This document shows positions 48,292 to 59,169 of a stretch of DNA of 64,000 nucleotides, in pieces; within the stretch, counting starts at the first letter, position 1; each line of letters starts with the position of its first letter. The translations under genes and the position numbers were made by a program. Source of the stretch: Saussurea involucrata. Lineage: Eukaryota > Streptophyta > Magnoliopsida > Asterales > Asteraceae. A model generated the notes under the pieces. It had not been told where the DNA came from. It saw only the letters and a list, made by a program, of their open reading frames with translations, and searched no databases. Location: assembly GCA_033807775.1 (NCBI GenBank), contig CM066327.1, positions 76,886,795 to 76,950,794 of the forward strand, written 5' to 3'.

Positions 48292-48968
48292 GTATGTGTT
48301 CTAAACTTAATAAAATCTGCTATCGATCGCCATGCTCTGTTCGATTCGAAGTGATTATCGATCGATCTGATCGATTTTGTGAAATCGACGCCGCTAGGGT
48401 TTGCATACCCTTCGGCTCGGTCGTTTTCGCTTCAAATTGACTTCTAATCGCTCAAGTTCACATGATTCAAGTGTGTACAATCGAAATCGAGCTTTGATTT
48501 GGAGTCGAGATCGATCAATTTGGCCGATTTCGCGACCGATTCCCCGAATGGGATTTCCCGGTACCGATCCCGGGGTTGCGATGTCCCGGGGTCATAAGAC
48601 TTCCAGGTTCCGCCCTCTCCCGGATCGACTTCCGGGTTGGGTTTTGTCTCGGTATTATTTTGTGTTAGGTCTCGGTTAGACACCGGGGTTCCGCCAAATC
48701 CCGACTTGTCTACCGGGATGGGAATACTCTCGGTGCCAAGTCCCGGTACGAAATCGGCTTAGGACCCGGGTGGCTTCCGAGTTCGATACCGGTTCCGGAT
48801 ACTGTCGGTTCCGAAACTCGTCCGGTTCCTCATTCGGGTTGTTCCCTATTCCCGGTCCCGGTCTCTACCGGTTCCGGATCTAATCCAGTTCCAGTTCCGG
48901 ACATTGATGTTCCGGGTGTGTTCTCTGAGCTCTATCTGTTTGTTCTTTTTTATCTCATGTTATTTTAG
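48292..48968 (+). other. Predicted 5'-UTR intron of the third ORF, CCGG-rich
   Basis: Donor G|GTATGT at 48292 and acceptor TTATTTTAG ending at 48968, with a T-rich tract before it. The interior has a large CCGG cluster (about 48550-48905) made of units like CCGGTTCCGGA, closely resembling the cluster in the gag leader. Confidence 0.5.
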
Positions 48969-49125
48969 ATGCACTCACCCCGGGTTTGTCAACACCCGAT
49001 TAGTGACCTGTTTTGGCTTCTCTACGACTCTCAGTTCCTTTCAAATCCGAGAAATCGAAGCCCAGAACTTGATCTTTGGTTTAGCAATTCAAGTGCCATC
49101 TAACTCCGTTGCTTTAAGAACATAA

Positions 49126-52100
49126 ATGGCGAACCCAAACTAACCCGCTCCACAAGGTGATGCCCCACTCCTTCCTGGTGGTCCGAATTTGCCAATTCAA
49201 CCGAACAACTTTCACTTGGACACGACTTCCATAATCTGTCAATGTCCAGTATTAATGGAGATTCTCAAACGCCACCCACTCAACCATGCATTGACGGCAA
49301 CTGCTACTGTTCCGACCGTGTATGTGCAGCAAATCTGGAGGTTTCTCACCTCAGTTGCACGTGGCCAAGCCTTCGACCTTCATGGTCGCATTGCTGACAC
49401 ACCGGTGGTTATATCTCGAGATCTTTTGCGCCAGATTCTTGATCTTTCGGAAGCAACATCCGACCCAGGCAGAATTAGCTTTGACGTTGTTGTGTCCGAT
49501 GTTGTGCTCTGCCAGGAGATGCGTGCTCTCGGCTACGCTAGGGAGCTCAATCACCCATCGCACTTTTCCAGAGTACATCTGACACCACTCTGTTACACGA
49601 TGTTCACCATCCTCAACAGGTGTCTATCATCCATCATCAAGGGAATAGATCAAACAACTGTGAATCTTCTACGTCTCTTCCACGACGTGGCCTATAATAG
49701 GCGCACTGACTATGCATCCATCTTATGGACCGAGCTGCTCGACAAGGTTCAAAAGAAACAAGGCAACAAAAGACTATCGTGTCTCCCGTTCCCCAGATTC
49801 CTTCAGCTCATCGTGGCACATTTCATGGCCGCCTATCCAACTATTCCACGACGCGTTGACCACGAGGTACTCATATCTACACGCATGACTAGGATCCAGA
49901 ATAAACAACCTTTACCTGACCTACTCCCAATGGTACTACCCGCTGACCTGCTAGCTCTCGCAGACCCTTTGGCACCGAGTGTGACAGACCATAGGCGAGA
50001 GAACAACTTAGTCGCTCTGATGGTCCACCAAGGAGCGCGTCCCGAGCGACCTTTAGGGTCCATGAACTAGAGGAGGTAGGGTCCGAAAGGCAGGGGCTCC
50101 CGGACAGGGCGTGTTGAGAGAAATTATTGTGAGGGGACATGACGTGGGCGGTGCTGAAAGGTCGATACGTAGAGCTAGCTCGTCTCAACGCCAACCCACT
50201 CCACCTCCTCAACCACAAATCGATGAACCTGAATTACATGAGGTGGAAGTGGTCGATATCATGCGAGACCAAGCATAAGAAGAGGCAGCCTCCTCTTCCA
50301 GCTCCGAATCTGGTTCAGCTTCCGGATCAGCCTCCGAGTCGGGCTTTGGCTCAGAGTCGGGTTCCGAATCTGGCTCCGAATCAGGTTCGACGTCCGGTTC
50401 CGAATCAGGGTCCTCGGGATCAGACGATGAATCAACAGACTCGGATGACCATAATGATCAGTTCTGCATGAAACCAATTCCCCGCACCCAATCCGAAACT
50501 AGGGAGACAAGGAGAGCGGATGGTGTATTAGTTGAAAATGAAATTACTAGTGAGCAAGTGAGGGAAAGGAGAAGTAAGAAAAATAATGAGCGTTATAGAG
50601 AGCAGATGCCACCTACTCAGGTTGCCTCCACCCAGCCTCCATTAAGCCAGGCAGCCACATCCACTAACCCGTCTCATTCGTTGGGACAGGGTATTGAAAC
50701 AGACGTCGTGGGTCTAGCGACGCAATCGCACACCCTCCCCAGCCACTCAGTGTCCTCTCAACATGATACTGTTTCATTTTCACAAGGGGACATAACACAT
50801 CTGCCACTGGTCTCTCACTTAGGGAGTTCCGGTGTTGAAACAAGAGAACTCCTACCCCGATTCTCGACTTATTTGGATGCACGATCGAGTCTAGAGCCAC
50901 TTGCTGATTTAATTTCTTTGGCTAGGACACAAAACACCTCTACGGCTAATGTCGAGATTCTACGTGACTCGACCGGAACACCCCGAGTGAGTCTACCTTT
51001 TGGTGGCTTGCAAGGACAGGGTGGAAGTCCTGCCACGGCTATCCTTACGCCAACCGTGAGCGCAGGCGGTACTGCGGTGCAATCCACCGTAGTTACCACA
51101 ACTGGTAAGCTAAGTGCTCCAGGTATTAGCATCCCGGAGTTTGTCTCCAAGGAAACTATGGACGGCGCCTTAAAAGCTGTCCAAACAGAGATACTAAAGA
51201 AGCTGTCAGAGGATTTAGACTTCATTAAACGGTCCATCAAGGGTAAGGAAGTAGTGCCAGATCCCCCCGTGCAAACACCGATTCAACTTCCCCACCCAAC
51301 ACCGAACCCTTAGGACGTGAGCATCAACGCCCTCAAAGCAGCTTTACTCGATAAGCTCTTGTCCTAATCAAACACCGACACATCCTCTAAATCCGACCTC
51401 GTGAGCCTTCTACGCTCACAAACACAACCCCCAAACACTCAACCTGACTCCCAAGCCCAGATATACACAAAGCTAGATACCCTTACCTCAACCTTAACCG
51501 ACGTCAAAAGAACCCTCGAAACCTTATCCGAGAGGGTTGCCAACCTAGAAAACACATGTAAGGGTCAAGCACAGGGCTTGAAACGGAAGCATGATGATCA
51601 GGAGGATCCTGATCGGCATGAGGGAGAGAAAATACATAGACTGACCGAGCTGTCAACCTCAACGACAGAACCGTTAACTGAAACTCCAACCGAACCTGAG
51701 CCACACCAACAGCCTGAAGATCAAAACATGGTTCAGGATATGCAGTTATCTACATCGGTCAGAGACCAAGTGCCAGAATCAGCATACCCGACGGTTGAAA
51801 AGCCCGAGGGAGAACCAGAAGAAAACCTAATGCTGACAGTTCCGAAAAGACTAGGTCTGGAGTTGATCGATGAAGGCTCAGATGGTAATCCGGAAATAGA
51901 ACTAGTATGGAGAGAGAAAGCAGTATTGGCCATTCAATCTGAGACAGATGCTCTGTGGGACTTCTCAGATAACGAGATAATGAATGATGAAGATTATGAT
52001 CAGTTCCTTCTCCAAAACAGATAACAGAATCTCAGCATGACATACACGACACCGCAGGTACCTATGAAATACCGATTCCTGAACCGGAGACGGCTCAACC

Positions 52101-52129
52101 TCAACCTATTCAACCAGCTCGTTGGGAGA
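49126..52129 (+). pseudogene. Third ORF of copia H, N-terminal and central part
   Basis: ATG at 49126 is followed by a TAA at codon 6, then an open frame to 50070: MEILKRHPLNHALTATATVP, TVYVQQIWRFLTSVARG, VISRDLLRQILDLSEATSD. These blocks recall the N-terminus of large uncharacterised proteins linked to Asteraceae copia elements. Frame changes follow; a Ser-Glu-Gly low-complexity stretch (50290-50440), a Lys/Arg-rich stretch, and an open frame at 50468-51313. A further frame (51401-52024) has a short coiled coil (TLTDVKRTLETLSERVANLE) and an acidic end. No enzyme domain, signal peptide or membrane segment is visible. Interrupted at 52130 by a solo LTR. Function unknown. Confidence 0.7.
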
Positions 52130-53748
52130 TGACGGGTGTCGAGTCCGGCAAATAATAATATTTATATAGATAATCCTATTACCTCTAAACACAATTAATT
52201 GTGATAGTGATAAGTAGGGTCGTCTCCTCAGGGACTCGGAATCAACCGTAGGTCCAAGACGATGTCATGTGCAAGTCTTTTTAGAACAATAATTAAAAGG
52301 GGGGTTTGGATTGTTGAAATTGATCTAAATATGCAAAATAAAGTGACACTACTAATAACAACGAAAAGAATCTAGTAACGAGTGTAACCAATCTTTTATG
52401 AAACAATGTATCATTGACTTGTATAAAGAAAAATGAATTTTCTCAATTGATTTCAGACGGGCCGTAAGTGCCAACACGCATCAAACACTCCGTTTGTCCT
52501 TGCGATTAAATTAGCCCGAGGAGCTCGGTGAACTAATTCCTAATTGATTAAGTTAAGTCTAGTCACGAACTTAGGCTCAACCTATCAATTGCATTAAAAT
52601 AGACAAACACCCAATCCTAACTAATGATCGAAAGCCCGACCATTTAAATTAGATTATACAATCCTATAATGCGATCAATTGATATGGAACTCAATTGATG
52701 CATTACTTGCTACTAAATCGAAATTAAGAACAATTATGTATTCCTAATTACAATTAGCTATTCAAAATGGGATGATAGGATTCAAGGGATCCATCTCAAA
52801 ACCAAAAACCCCAAATTGAAGAACACATTTTAAACAAAGATTGTATAAATGAAATATAATTGATAATTAAACACAAAACAAGTCTCAACAAAGTTCAAAC
52901 CAACTAGTTACATCTCATTACTAGAAACAAAGAAATTTAGCTATTCATAATGGTGCTTAAAAACTGAAATTAAACTTACAAAATGGTAGAAATCAGAAAA
53001 TGGTGAAGAACCCTAGAAATTTCTCCAAAATTGATGTTCCAATCTAGAAATCGGCCAAGGTTTTCGCTCTCTCTTGTTTTCTGATAATTTTCGAGTTCTC
53101 TGCTGCTCCCCCCCCCCCCCCCCCCCCCCAAGTGAAAACCGCTAAAAAGGGTTCAAAACCCACGAGTTATGGCCGCTTAATTGATCAGTGCGGTTTAGGG
53201 CGCGAGTTTGGCCGCGCGAGAAGGCGCGTGGACGCAGGAAACAGTGTCCCGCGCGGTTTGTGGGGCGGGTTTGGACACCGGAAGACTTGCGCGGAGAAGG
53301 AAACGTGAACCTGATTTGCAGCTGCCGCTGTTCGAACCTGGAAGCTGCCGCCATTTGCTTTCTGATTTTGGACTTCTGCCTTTTTTTTCTTTCACGCTGG
53401 GCTGCTGCAATTGGACTGCATCTTTTTTTTCTTTCTGAAATGGGCTGTTGCATTGATGGGCCACACTTCTTTTTTTCTTTTTGTTTCTTTTGAACTACAC
53501 AAACACACACAAGAAATCAAATTCATAAAACTAAATTATTATTATTATTATTTTTCTTTTCTTTTTTTCTTTTGCTGCACTCACGCCAATAATAAGACTA
53601 TTTTTTTTAATTTTTTTTCTTTTTCAACTTAATTTAATTACTAATAATAAAATACTATACTTATTAAATTGGGGTATTTTAAGCATCTAATCAACACCAT
53701 TTGAGGGATAAATTTGACGTAAAAGATATATAAAATTGGCACTTATCA
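52130..53748. mobile_element. Solo LTR inside the third ORF
   Basis: Starts TGACGGGTGTCGAGTCC, ends GGCACTTATCA, with exact 5-bp target duplication GGAGA (52125-52129, 53749-53753). 1619 bp, no PBS, PPT or pol. Contains a poly-C run near 53107-53130 and pyrimidine-rich tracts. Could also be a small non-autonomous element, but no internal repeats of LTR type are seen. Confidence 0.75.
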
Positions 53749-54613
53749 GGAGAGCGTCTGAATCCTGGTCACATACTTAGAAGAATCGCAAAAGAAGATC
53801 TTCGTTCACTGGATCAGACCACTTGACCCGGTTATGTGTCACGGGGTTTTAAATCTGGCAGAACCGATTCGTTCTCAGTATTTGGAGGTGATGAAATGAA
53901 GCAAAATGGTACATGAAGTTAGAACCAACCACAGGATCACTGAAATCGTGGAGATCGTATCCGACAAAGTCTTGAAGGTATGGTTCCCGGTGTTCGCAGT
54001 TAAACGAGATGATGGGAAAGAATGAGTATTCTCGGAAGCCGACTTCAGAAATCTGAACTTGAAGGACTTCCCAGTACTTCTATGTGAGTTAAAGACCCGC
54101 ACCAGCCGACCACTACCTTATACCAAAGCCCTTGAAACAATGAAAAGATTCATGAAGTGCACCATTACCCTCTCGTACATCAATGACTTTCAGATGGAAA
54201 TAGAAAGCAATCAAAGAAAAGTGAATGTGCTGAAGCCCAATCTGACTCTTCTTGACGCTGAAGACGTACAGGTACATACTCTTTTACTCAAACTAGAGAC
54301 ACGGAATGTGTATCTGAACTATAAGGGAGAGAAGCGGTTTATGAGGATCAATGAGCTGCACAAATTAAGTGAATGGACTTTGATGAAGATACATAACGTG
54401 CTGAGAAAGATAATTGAAGAAGAAGAAAGAGACTCGTCAGAGAAATACGTCAACATAAGAAAATATCTCGCCAAAGAGCTACTCAAAGAGATTGAAGACA
54501 GACTGGAATACAGGAACTCCATACGGCACTTTGAGATTCTTTTTGCTATCAGAAAACGATATGTCCCCAACTGGCGTGATATCGAACTTCAATTCAAAGG
54601 GGGAGATTGTTAG
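53749..54613 (+). pseudogene. Third ORF of copia H, C-terminal part
   Basis: After frame changes near 53840-54020, an open frame (54059-54613) shows INDFQMEIESNQRKVNV, GEKRFMRINELHKLSEWTL and LKEIEDRLEYRNSIRHFEIL, mostly helical and charged. This block is the C-terminus of the same Asteraceae retroelement protein type. The frame runs through the PPT and ends on a TAG made by the first bases of the 3' LTR (54611-54613), so the ORF belongs to the element. No enzymatic motif is recognised. Confidence 0.75.
54596..54607 (+). promoter_or_regulatory. Polypurine tract of copia H
   Basis: AAAGGGGGAGAT abuts the 3' LTR; it is also coding sequence of the third ORF. Confidence 0.85.
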
Positions 54614-54858
54614 GTCTCAAAAGTCAATTGAATAGAAGTTCAGGGACCTTTTTATGACAACTTGTGTAACTACCCCTTATGGGATATAAATACTTTCTCT
54701 TTGTTTAGAATTAGGGTTAATGACCTAATTAGCAACTAATATCCTTTGTACGGCTACTCAAAGTATTTATCTTTTCTGCAATCAATCAAGTGAGATATAT
54801 GACTATTGAATGCTATTGTGTTGATTGAATGTTATGCACTTGGTATCTAAGATCCACA
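54608..54858 (+). repeat. 3' LTR of copia H
   Basis: TGTTAGG...GATCCACA; TATA box at 54685-54692. Followed by the AAGAA duplication. Confidence 0.92.
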
Positions 54859-54863
54859 AAGAA

Positions 54864-55920
54864 GACTACAACTGGTTCATTCAGATATATGTGGGCCTAT
54901 ATCTTCATCTTCCAACAACGGAAAGAGGTATATGTTGACATTTATTGACGACCACAACAGAAAGGTATGGACTTATTTTTTGGCAACTAAGTCTGATGCT
55001 TTTATTGTTTTTAACCAATTTAAAGCTTACATTGAGAAGAAAACTAACTTAAGCCTCAGTTGTTTGTGTACTGATAGAGGAGGGGAGTTTACCTTAAATG
55101 GGTTTAATCTGTTTTGTAAGAACGAAGGAATAAGCAGGCAACTAACAATAACTTACACCCCACAGCAGAACGGGATAGTCGAACGAAAGAACCGCACCAT
55201 AATGAACATGGTGCGTTGTATTCTGAATGACAAAGCTATTCTCAAGGAGTTTTGGCCAGAGGCAACCAGATGGGCGACTCATGTGCTGAATAGAAGTCCA
55301 ATTTCGATAGAAAAGGATAAAACTCCAGAAGAACTATGGAGTGGAAGAAGGCTAGTCGTGGAGTACTTTCGAGTGTTTGGGTGTTTGGCGCATGTTCATG
55401 TAGCAGACCAGAAAAGGAAGAAACTCGATGACAAGAGTTTTCTTTGCGTCTTACTTGGAGTCAGTAATGGTTCAAGGGGTACAGGTTGTTCAATCCTGTC
55501 ACCTCTGAGATAATTATTAGTCGTGACATTGTGTTTGAAGAAGAAAAAGGTTGGACGTGGGATAAGAAGACTGCAGAAAAGCATCTTATTTGGGAAATCT
55601 ATGATAGTGAAGCTGAGGAAGAACACGAAGAACAAGAAGATTATTCAGAGGAGATATCAGAAGATGTTTCCCCTTCTACACCAAACTCACCTTCAATGTC
55701 GGAACAAGGTGCTCTCCCTTCCATGCCAGAACCGGGAAATAACGTTGTTGCAGAGTCACAAAGAAGTACAAGAACTAGAAGGCCCCCTTCTTATCTGCAA
55801 GATTATGATCAATCAACAGGAGAAGAAACTCCTCAAGAAGAAGGAAACGTTAACAATGTCATCGTGGAAGGATTTGAAGACCTAAGTACATTCGATGAAG
55901 CAGTAAAATACGAGGTATAG
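54864..55920 (+). pseudogene. Integrase of copia G, resumed
   Basis: Continues the G integrase after copia H: DRGGEF (second Asp) and TPQQNGIVERKNRTI (Glu) are kept. The FGCLAHVHV block follows. A frame change near 55480 leads into a second frame (VTSEIIISRDIVFEEEKGW) with an acidic spacer and a TAG at 55918-55920. Confidence 0.85.
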
Positions 55921-55929
55921 AGGAAAGCA

Positions 55930-57390
55930 ATGAAGAATGAAATAGAGTCAATAGAGAAAAACAATACTTGGAAGCTTACTGCCTTGCCTCAAGAAGCAAA
56001 GATGATCGGTGTAAAGTGGGTATACAAGACAAAATTGAATGAAAAGGGAGAAGTAAATAAGCATAAGGCAAGACTCGTCGCCAAGGGCTACGCTCAACAG
56101 TACGACATCGACTATAACAAGGTCTTTGCTCCGGTAGCGCGATGGGATACAATATGCATACTTTTGGCGTTAACGGATCGAAAGGGGTGGAATGTTTATC
56201 AATTAGTCGTAAAGAGTGCCTTTTACATGGTGAACTATGTTAGGATGTGTACGTTGAACAACCTCCGGGCTTTATACAAACTGGAGAAGAACACAAAGTG
56301 TACAACCTTAGCAAGGCACTATATGGTGTAAAGCAGTGCCTGGTACAACAAAATTGAAGGTTACTTCATATGGGAAGGATTTATGAGGTGCGAGTCTGAA
56401 CATACTCTCTTTGTCAAGCCAGAAAAAGGTAAGATTATTATTGTCAGTTTACACGTTGACGATTTGATCTTTACCGGTAATGATGCTACTATGATCGAAA
56501 ATTTTAAGCTGTCCATGAAGGAGGAATTCGACATGACCGATTTAGGTATTATGAAGCACTTTCTTGGTGTTGAAGTAACGCAAAATCAAGAAGGAATCTT
56601 CATTGGTCAGAAAAGATATGTTGAGATGTTGTTAAAGAAGTTCAATTTATACAATGGCAACTCGGTAAAAAACCTAATTGTGCCCGGAACAAGGCTGGTA
56701 AAACAAGGAGAAGGAGCCGCAGTAGATGGAACCATATATAAACAACTAATTGGCAACCTCATGTACATTACAGTTACAAGGCCAGATCTGATGTACTCAG
56801 TTTGTTTGCTCAGCAGGTTCATGACAGCACCTACCGAACAACATATGCAGGTGGAGAAATGGGTACTTCGGTACTTAAAAGGAACCATGGCAATGGACTT
56901 ATTTTTCAAGGAAGGTACTGAAGAAGGATTGTATGCATTCACAGACAGCGATTATGCTCGAGATTTAGATGATAGAGGGAGCACAAGTGGTTATGTTTTC
57001 TGCAAAGTGGAGGTGCAGTGGCATGGGCATCCATGAAACAACCGATTGTTATCCTCTCTACGACCGAAGCAGAATTCGTTGCTGCAACTGCTTGTTCCTG
57101 CTAATGTATTTGGATGAGAAGGTTTTTGGAACAGTTTTGGACTCGAGCAATCAGGTTGTACTTCAATCATGTGCGACAATAGCTCAACAGTTAAGCTCTC
57201 TAAAAATCCAGTGCTTCATGGCAGAAGCAAGCACATAGACGTGCGGTTTCATTTTTTGAGAGATCTTGCAAAGGATGGAGTTATTGAACGTGTCGAGTGT
57301 AGAACTGAAGATCAAGTAGCAGACATTATGACCAAGCCTACTTGAAGCGTTCACGAGGCTACGCAACAAGATGGGAATATGTGAAGGTTA
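55930..57390 (+). pseudogene. Reverse transcriptase and RNase H of copia G
   Basis: RT opens with NTWKLTALPQEAK and WVYKTKLNEKGEVNKHKARL. The first catalytic Asp is replaced (VYQLVVKSAF), a lethal change. After a frame change near 56290, the second box reads HVDDLIF and GVEVTQNQEGIFIGQ follows. RNase H begins FTDSDYARDLDDRGSTSGY and is broken by frame changes after 57000. The conserved end (EDQVADIMTKP) is at about 57310. Confidence 0.85.
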
Positions 57391-57413
57391 AACTGATTGC
57401 TAGCGCTTTGAGT

Positions 57414-57426
57414 TTAAGGGAGGCAT
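57414..57426 (+). promoter_or_regulatory. Polypurine tract of copia G
   Basis: AAGGGAGGCAT directly precedes the 3' LTR. Confidence 0.65.
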
Positions 57427-57643
57427 TGTTGTGGCCGTCTTTAACTTTGTCTTTAGTTGATAGCAATAAATTAGGTGTCAGTTAAGTTTGATTTTTCGTT
57501 TTCTGTTTTCCACATCTTTAGCAATAGTAGGCTTTTATTTTGCAAATCCGTTTCTGTAAGGCTATTTATTCAGCCATTGAAAGCTTAATAAATCATCAAA
57601 GGTATTCAATACTTCTGTGTGTTTTTCACTTTTTAGTTCAACA
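57427..57643 (+). repeat. 3' LTR of copia G
   Basis: 217 bp, same ends as the 5' LTR; AATAAA at 57587. Followed by TGGTT. Confidence 0.93.
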
Positions 57644-57648
57644 TGGTT

Positions 57649-58122
57649 TTGGAGGTGATTTTCATAGGAATAGTTGCTCAAATAAAAAATAAGAAACAGA
57701 ATAATCACACAAAATCAAACAACAAATCAAATAAAGTGAGAAGCAACCAAGGAATGATTTGATTCATGTCAAAATCGAACAAAATCAAACACAAAACTAA
57801 AAAATCGCCGACATACCTTCTATCGACGATTACAACGAACAAAATCAACGAACGATTCACGATAATAGATTACAGAGTCTGGACTTGAAAGAAGTTGCCA
57901 TTGTTGACGAGCTCTATTACGATTAGAGAGTACCATTTGGGATTAGGGTTCCAAAATGGGCTGGACTTCAATGACTTAAACCGTACAAATTTATTACTTT
58001 TTCCCCCTACAAATTTATTTAAGTTTTGTTATATCCCATAAGTTTATAAATTTCTTTTTATCACTTAATTTAATTGTATTACGTTTCTTTATTTAAAAAA
58101 ATTAAAATTTATATTTACAGCT
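57649..58122. other. Unassigned AT-rich DNA right of copia G
   Basis: No gene or element recognised; it should be continuous with the DNA left of 37640 before G inserted. Confidence 0.35.
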
Positions 58123-58745
58123 ACGACATGTCGACTCTCTTGCTTCATTCTTAATTTTATTTTTAGAAATCAATTTGTAATTAACTACCAAATATTAAAA
58201 AAATTAAAATTTCTCACTACAACGACGACATGTCGACGCTGATATTCATCCGTAATTTTTATTTTTAATTTTTTTATTTAACTAACAAACATAAACAAAA
58301 TTAAAATTTATCTCTACCGCGACGACATGTCAACTCTGTTGCGTCATCCTTAATTTTATTTTTAGAAATCAATTTTTAATTAACTACCAAATATTTAAAA
58401 AAATTAAAATTTATCTCTACAACGACGACATGTCGACTCTGTTGCTTCATCCTTAATTTTATTTTAAGAAATCAATTTTTTATCAACCACCAAATATTTA
58501 AAAAAAAAAATTTCTCTCTTCATCGACGACATGTCGACTATGATATTCATCCTTAATTTTTATTTTTAGAAAACAATTTTTAATTAACTAACAAACATAA
58601 AAAAAAATTAAAAATTCTCTCTACAGCGACGACATGTTGCTTATCCTAAATTTTTATTTTTAAAAGAAGCTATTTTAAATAAGTTTAACTCTTCAAGCAT
58701 GGCAGCTGGGAAGCCTAATTTTTTACCTAGAGCGACGACATCCAA
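58123..58745. repeat. ~102-bp tandem array, seven units
   Basis: ACGACATG occurs at 58123, 58225, 58322, 58425, 58526 and 58629 and ACGACAT at 58735, spacing 97-106 bp. Five of the units hold the palindrome GACATGTC or a one-base variant; the rest of the unit is TTTTTAATTAACTACCAAAT-like AT-rich DNA. The last two units are most decayed. Confidence 0.85.
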
Positions 58746-59169
58746 GTCATCACAATAGCCTTGGTCGCTATAGAAATTAATTCTTTTAGTGGTTTTCAAC
58801 ATGGGTGGCTATATTTATGGTTGTACATGGATTCACCTTGTCTTTACTAAGCTTAGCATACCTAGCCTAGCCCTTTTAGATTCCTTTACTTGGATTCCTA
58901 CATCACCTTTGACGATGTGAAAAACCTAGTACCATATCAAATTACTTCCTAAAATAGTCATTGACAAGAAAAAGGAGATTTCGACAAATAGAAAGAAAAC
59001 TTGATTAAATTTTAACGGATTTGAGACTCCAATAGATGATTTGTTGGTCTAGATTAAATACCTTTGCAAACAACTTTGAGAGCCCATTATGATACTACGT
59101 ACTACAACGTGTATATTTACACAAGGTATCAAATAGGGCTGACTAAGGGTGACGATGGTAGTGGCTCCA
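58746..59169. other. 3' flank of the C2 gene
   Basis: No coding seen; would contain the 3' UTR and poly(A) site of the gene to the right, but no single clear signal can be chosen. Confidence 0.3.

Larger units (their letters stand above)
39419..54858 (+). mobile_element. Copia element H with a long third ORF
   Basis: Exact 5-bp target duplication AAGAA (39414-39418, 54859-54863) and two LTRs of about 250 bp. 15.4 kb including a nested solo LTR, about 13.8 kb without it. Order: leader, gag, protease, integrase, RT, RNase H, PPT-like array, internal leader, third ORF, PPT, LTR. The LTRs differ at about 13 positions by eye (~5 percent), younger than its host G. The coiled-coil gag and the extra ORF suggest a SIRE-like lineage, although the LTRs are short for that group. 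Confidence 0.92.
37645..57643 (+). mobile_element. Ty1/copia element G, split by copia H
   Basis: 217-bp LTRs at both ends and an exact 5-bp target duplication TGGTT (37640-37644, 57644-57648). Contains PBS, gag, protease, integrase, reverse transcriptase and RNase H in copia order. Copia H (39419-54858) is inserted in the integrase region; without it G is about 4.6 kb. The two LTRs differ at about 18 positions by eye (~8 percent), an older insertion than H. All genes carry stops or frame changes. Confidence 0.93.

Noticed and set aside
49126..50070. Third ORF as a retroviral envelope
   Set aside because: No signal peptide, transmembrane segment or cleavage motif is seen.
53142..53510. Lys/Gln-rich minus-strand frame
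   Set aside because: Comes from pyrimidine-rich tracts in the solo LTR; no domain.
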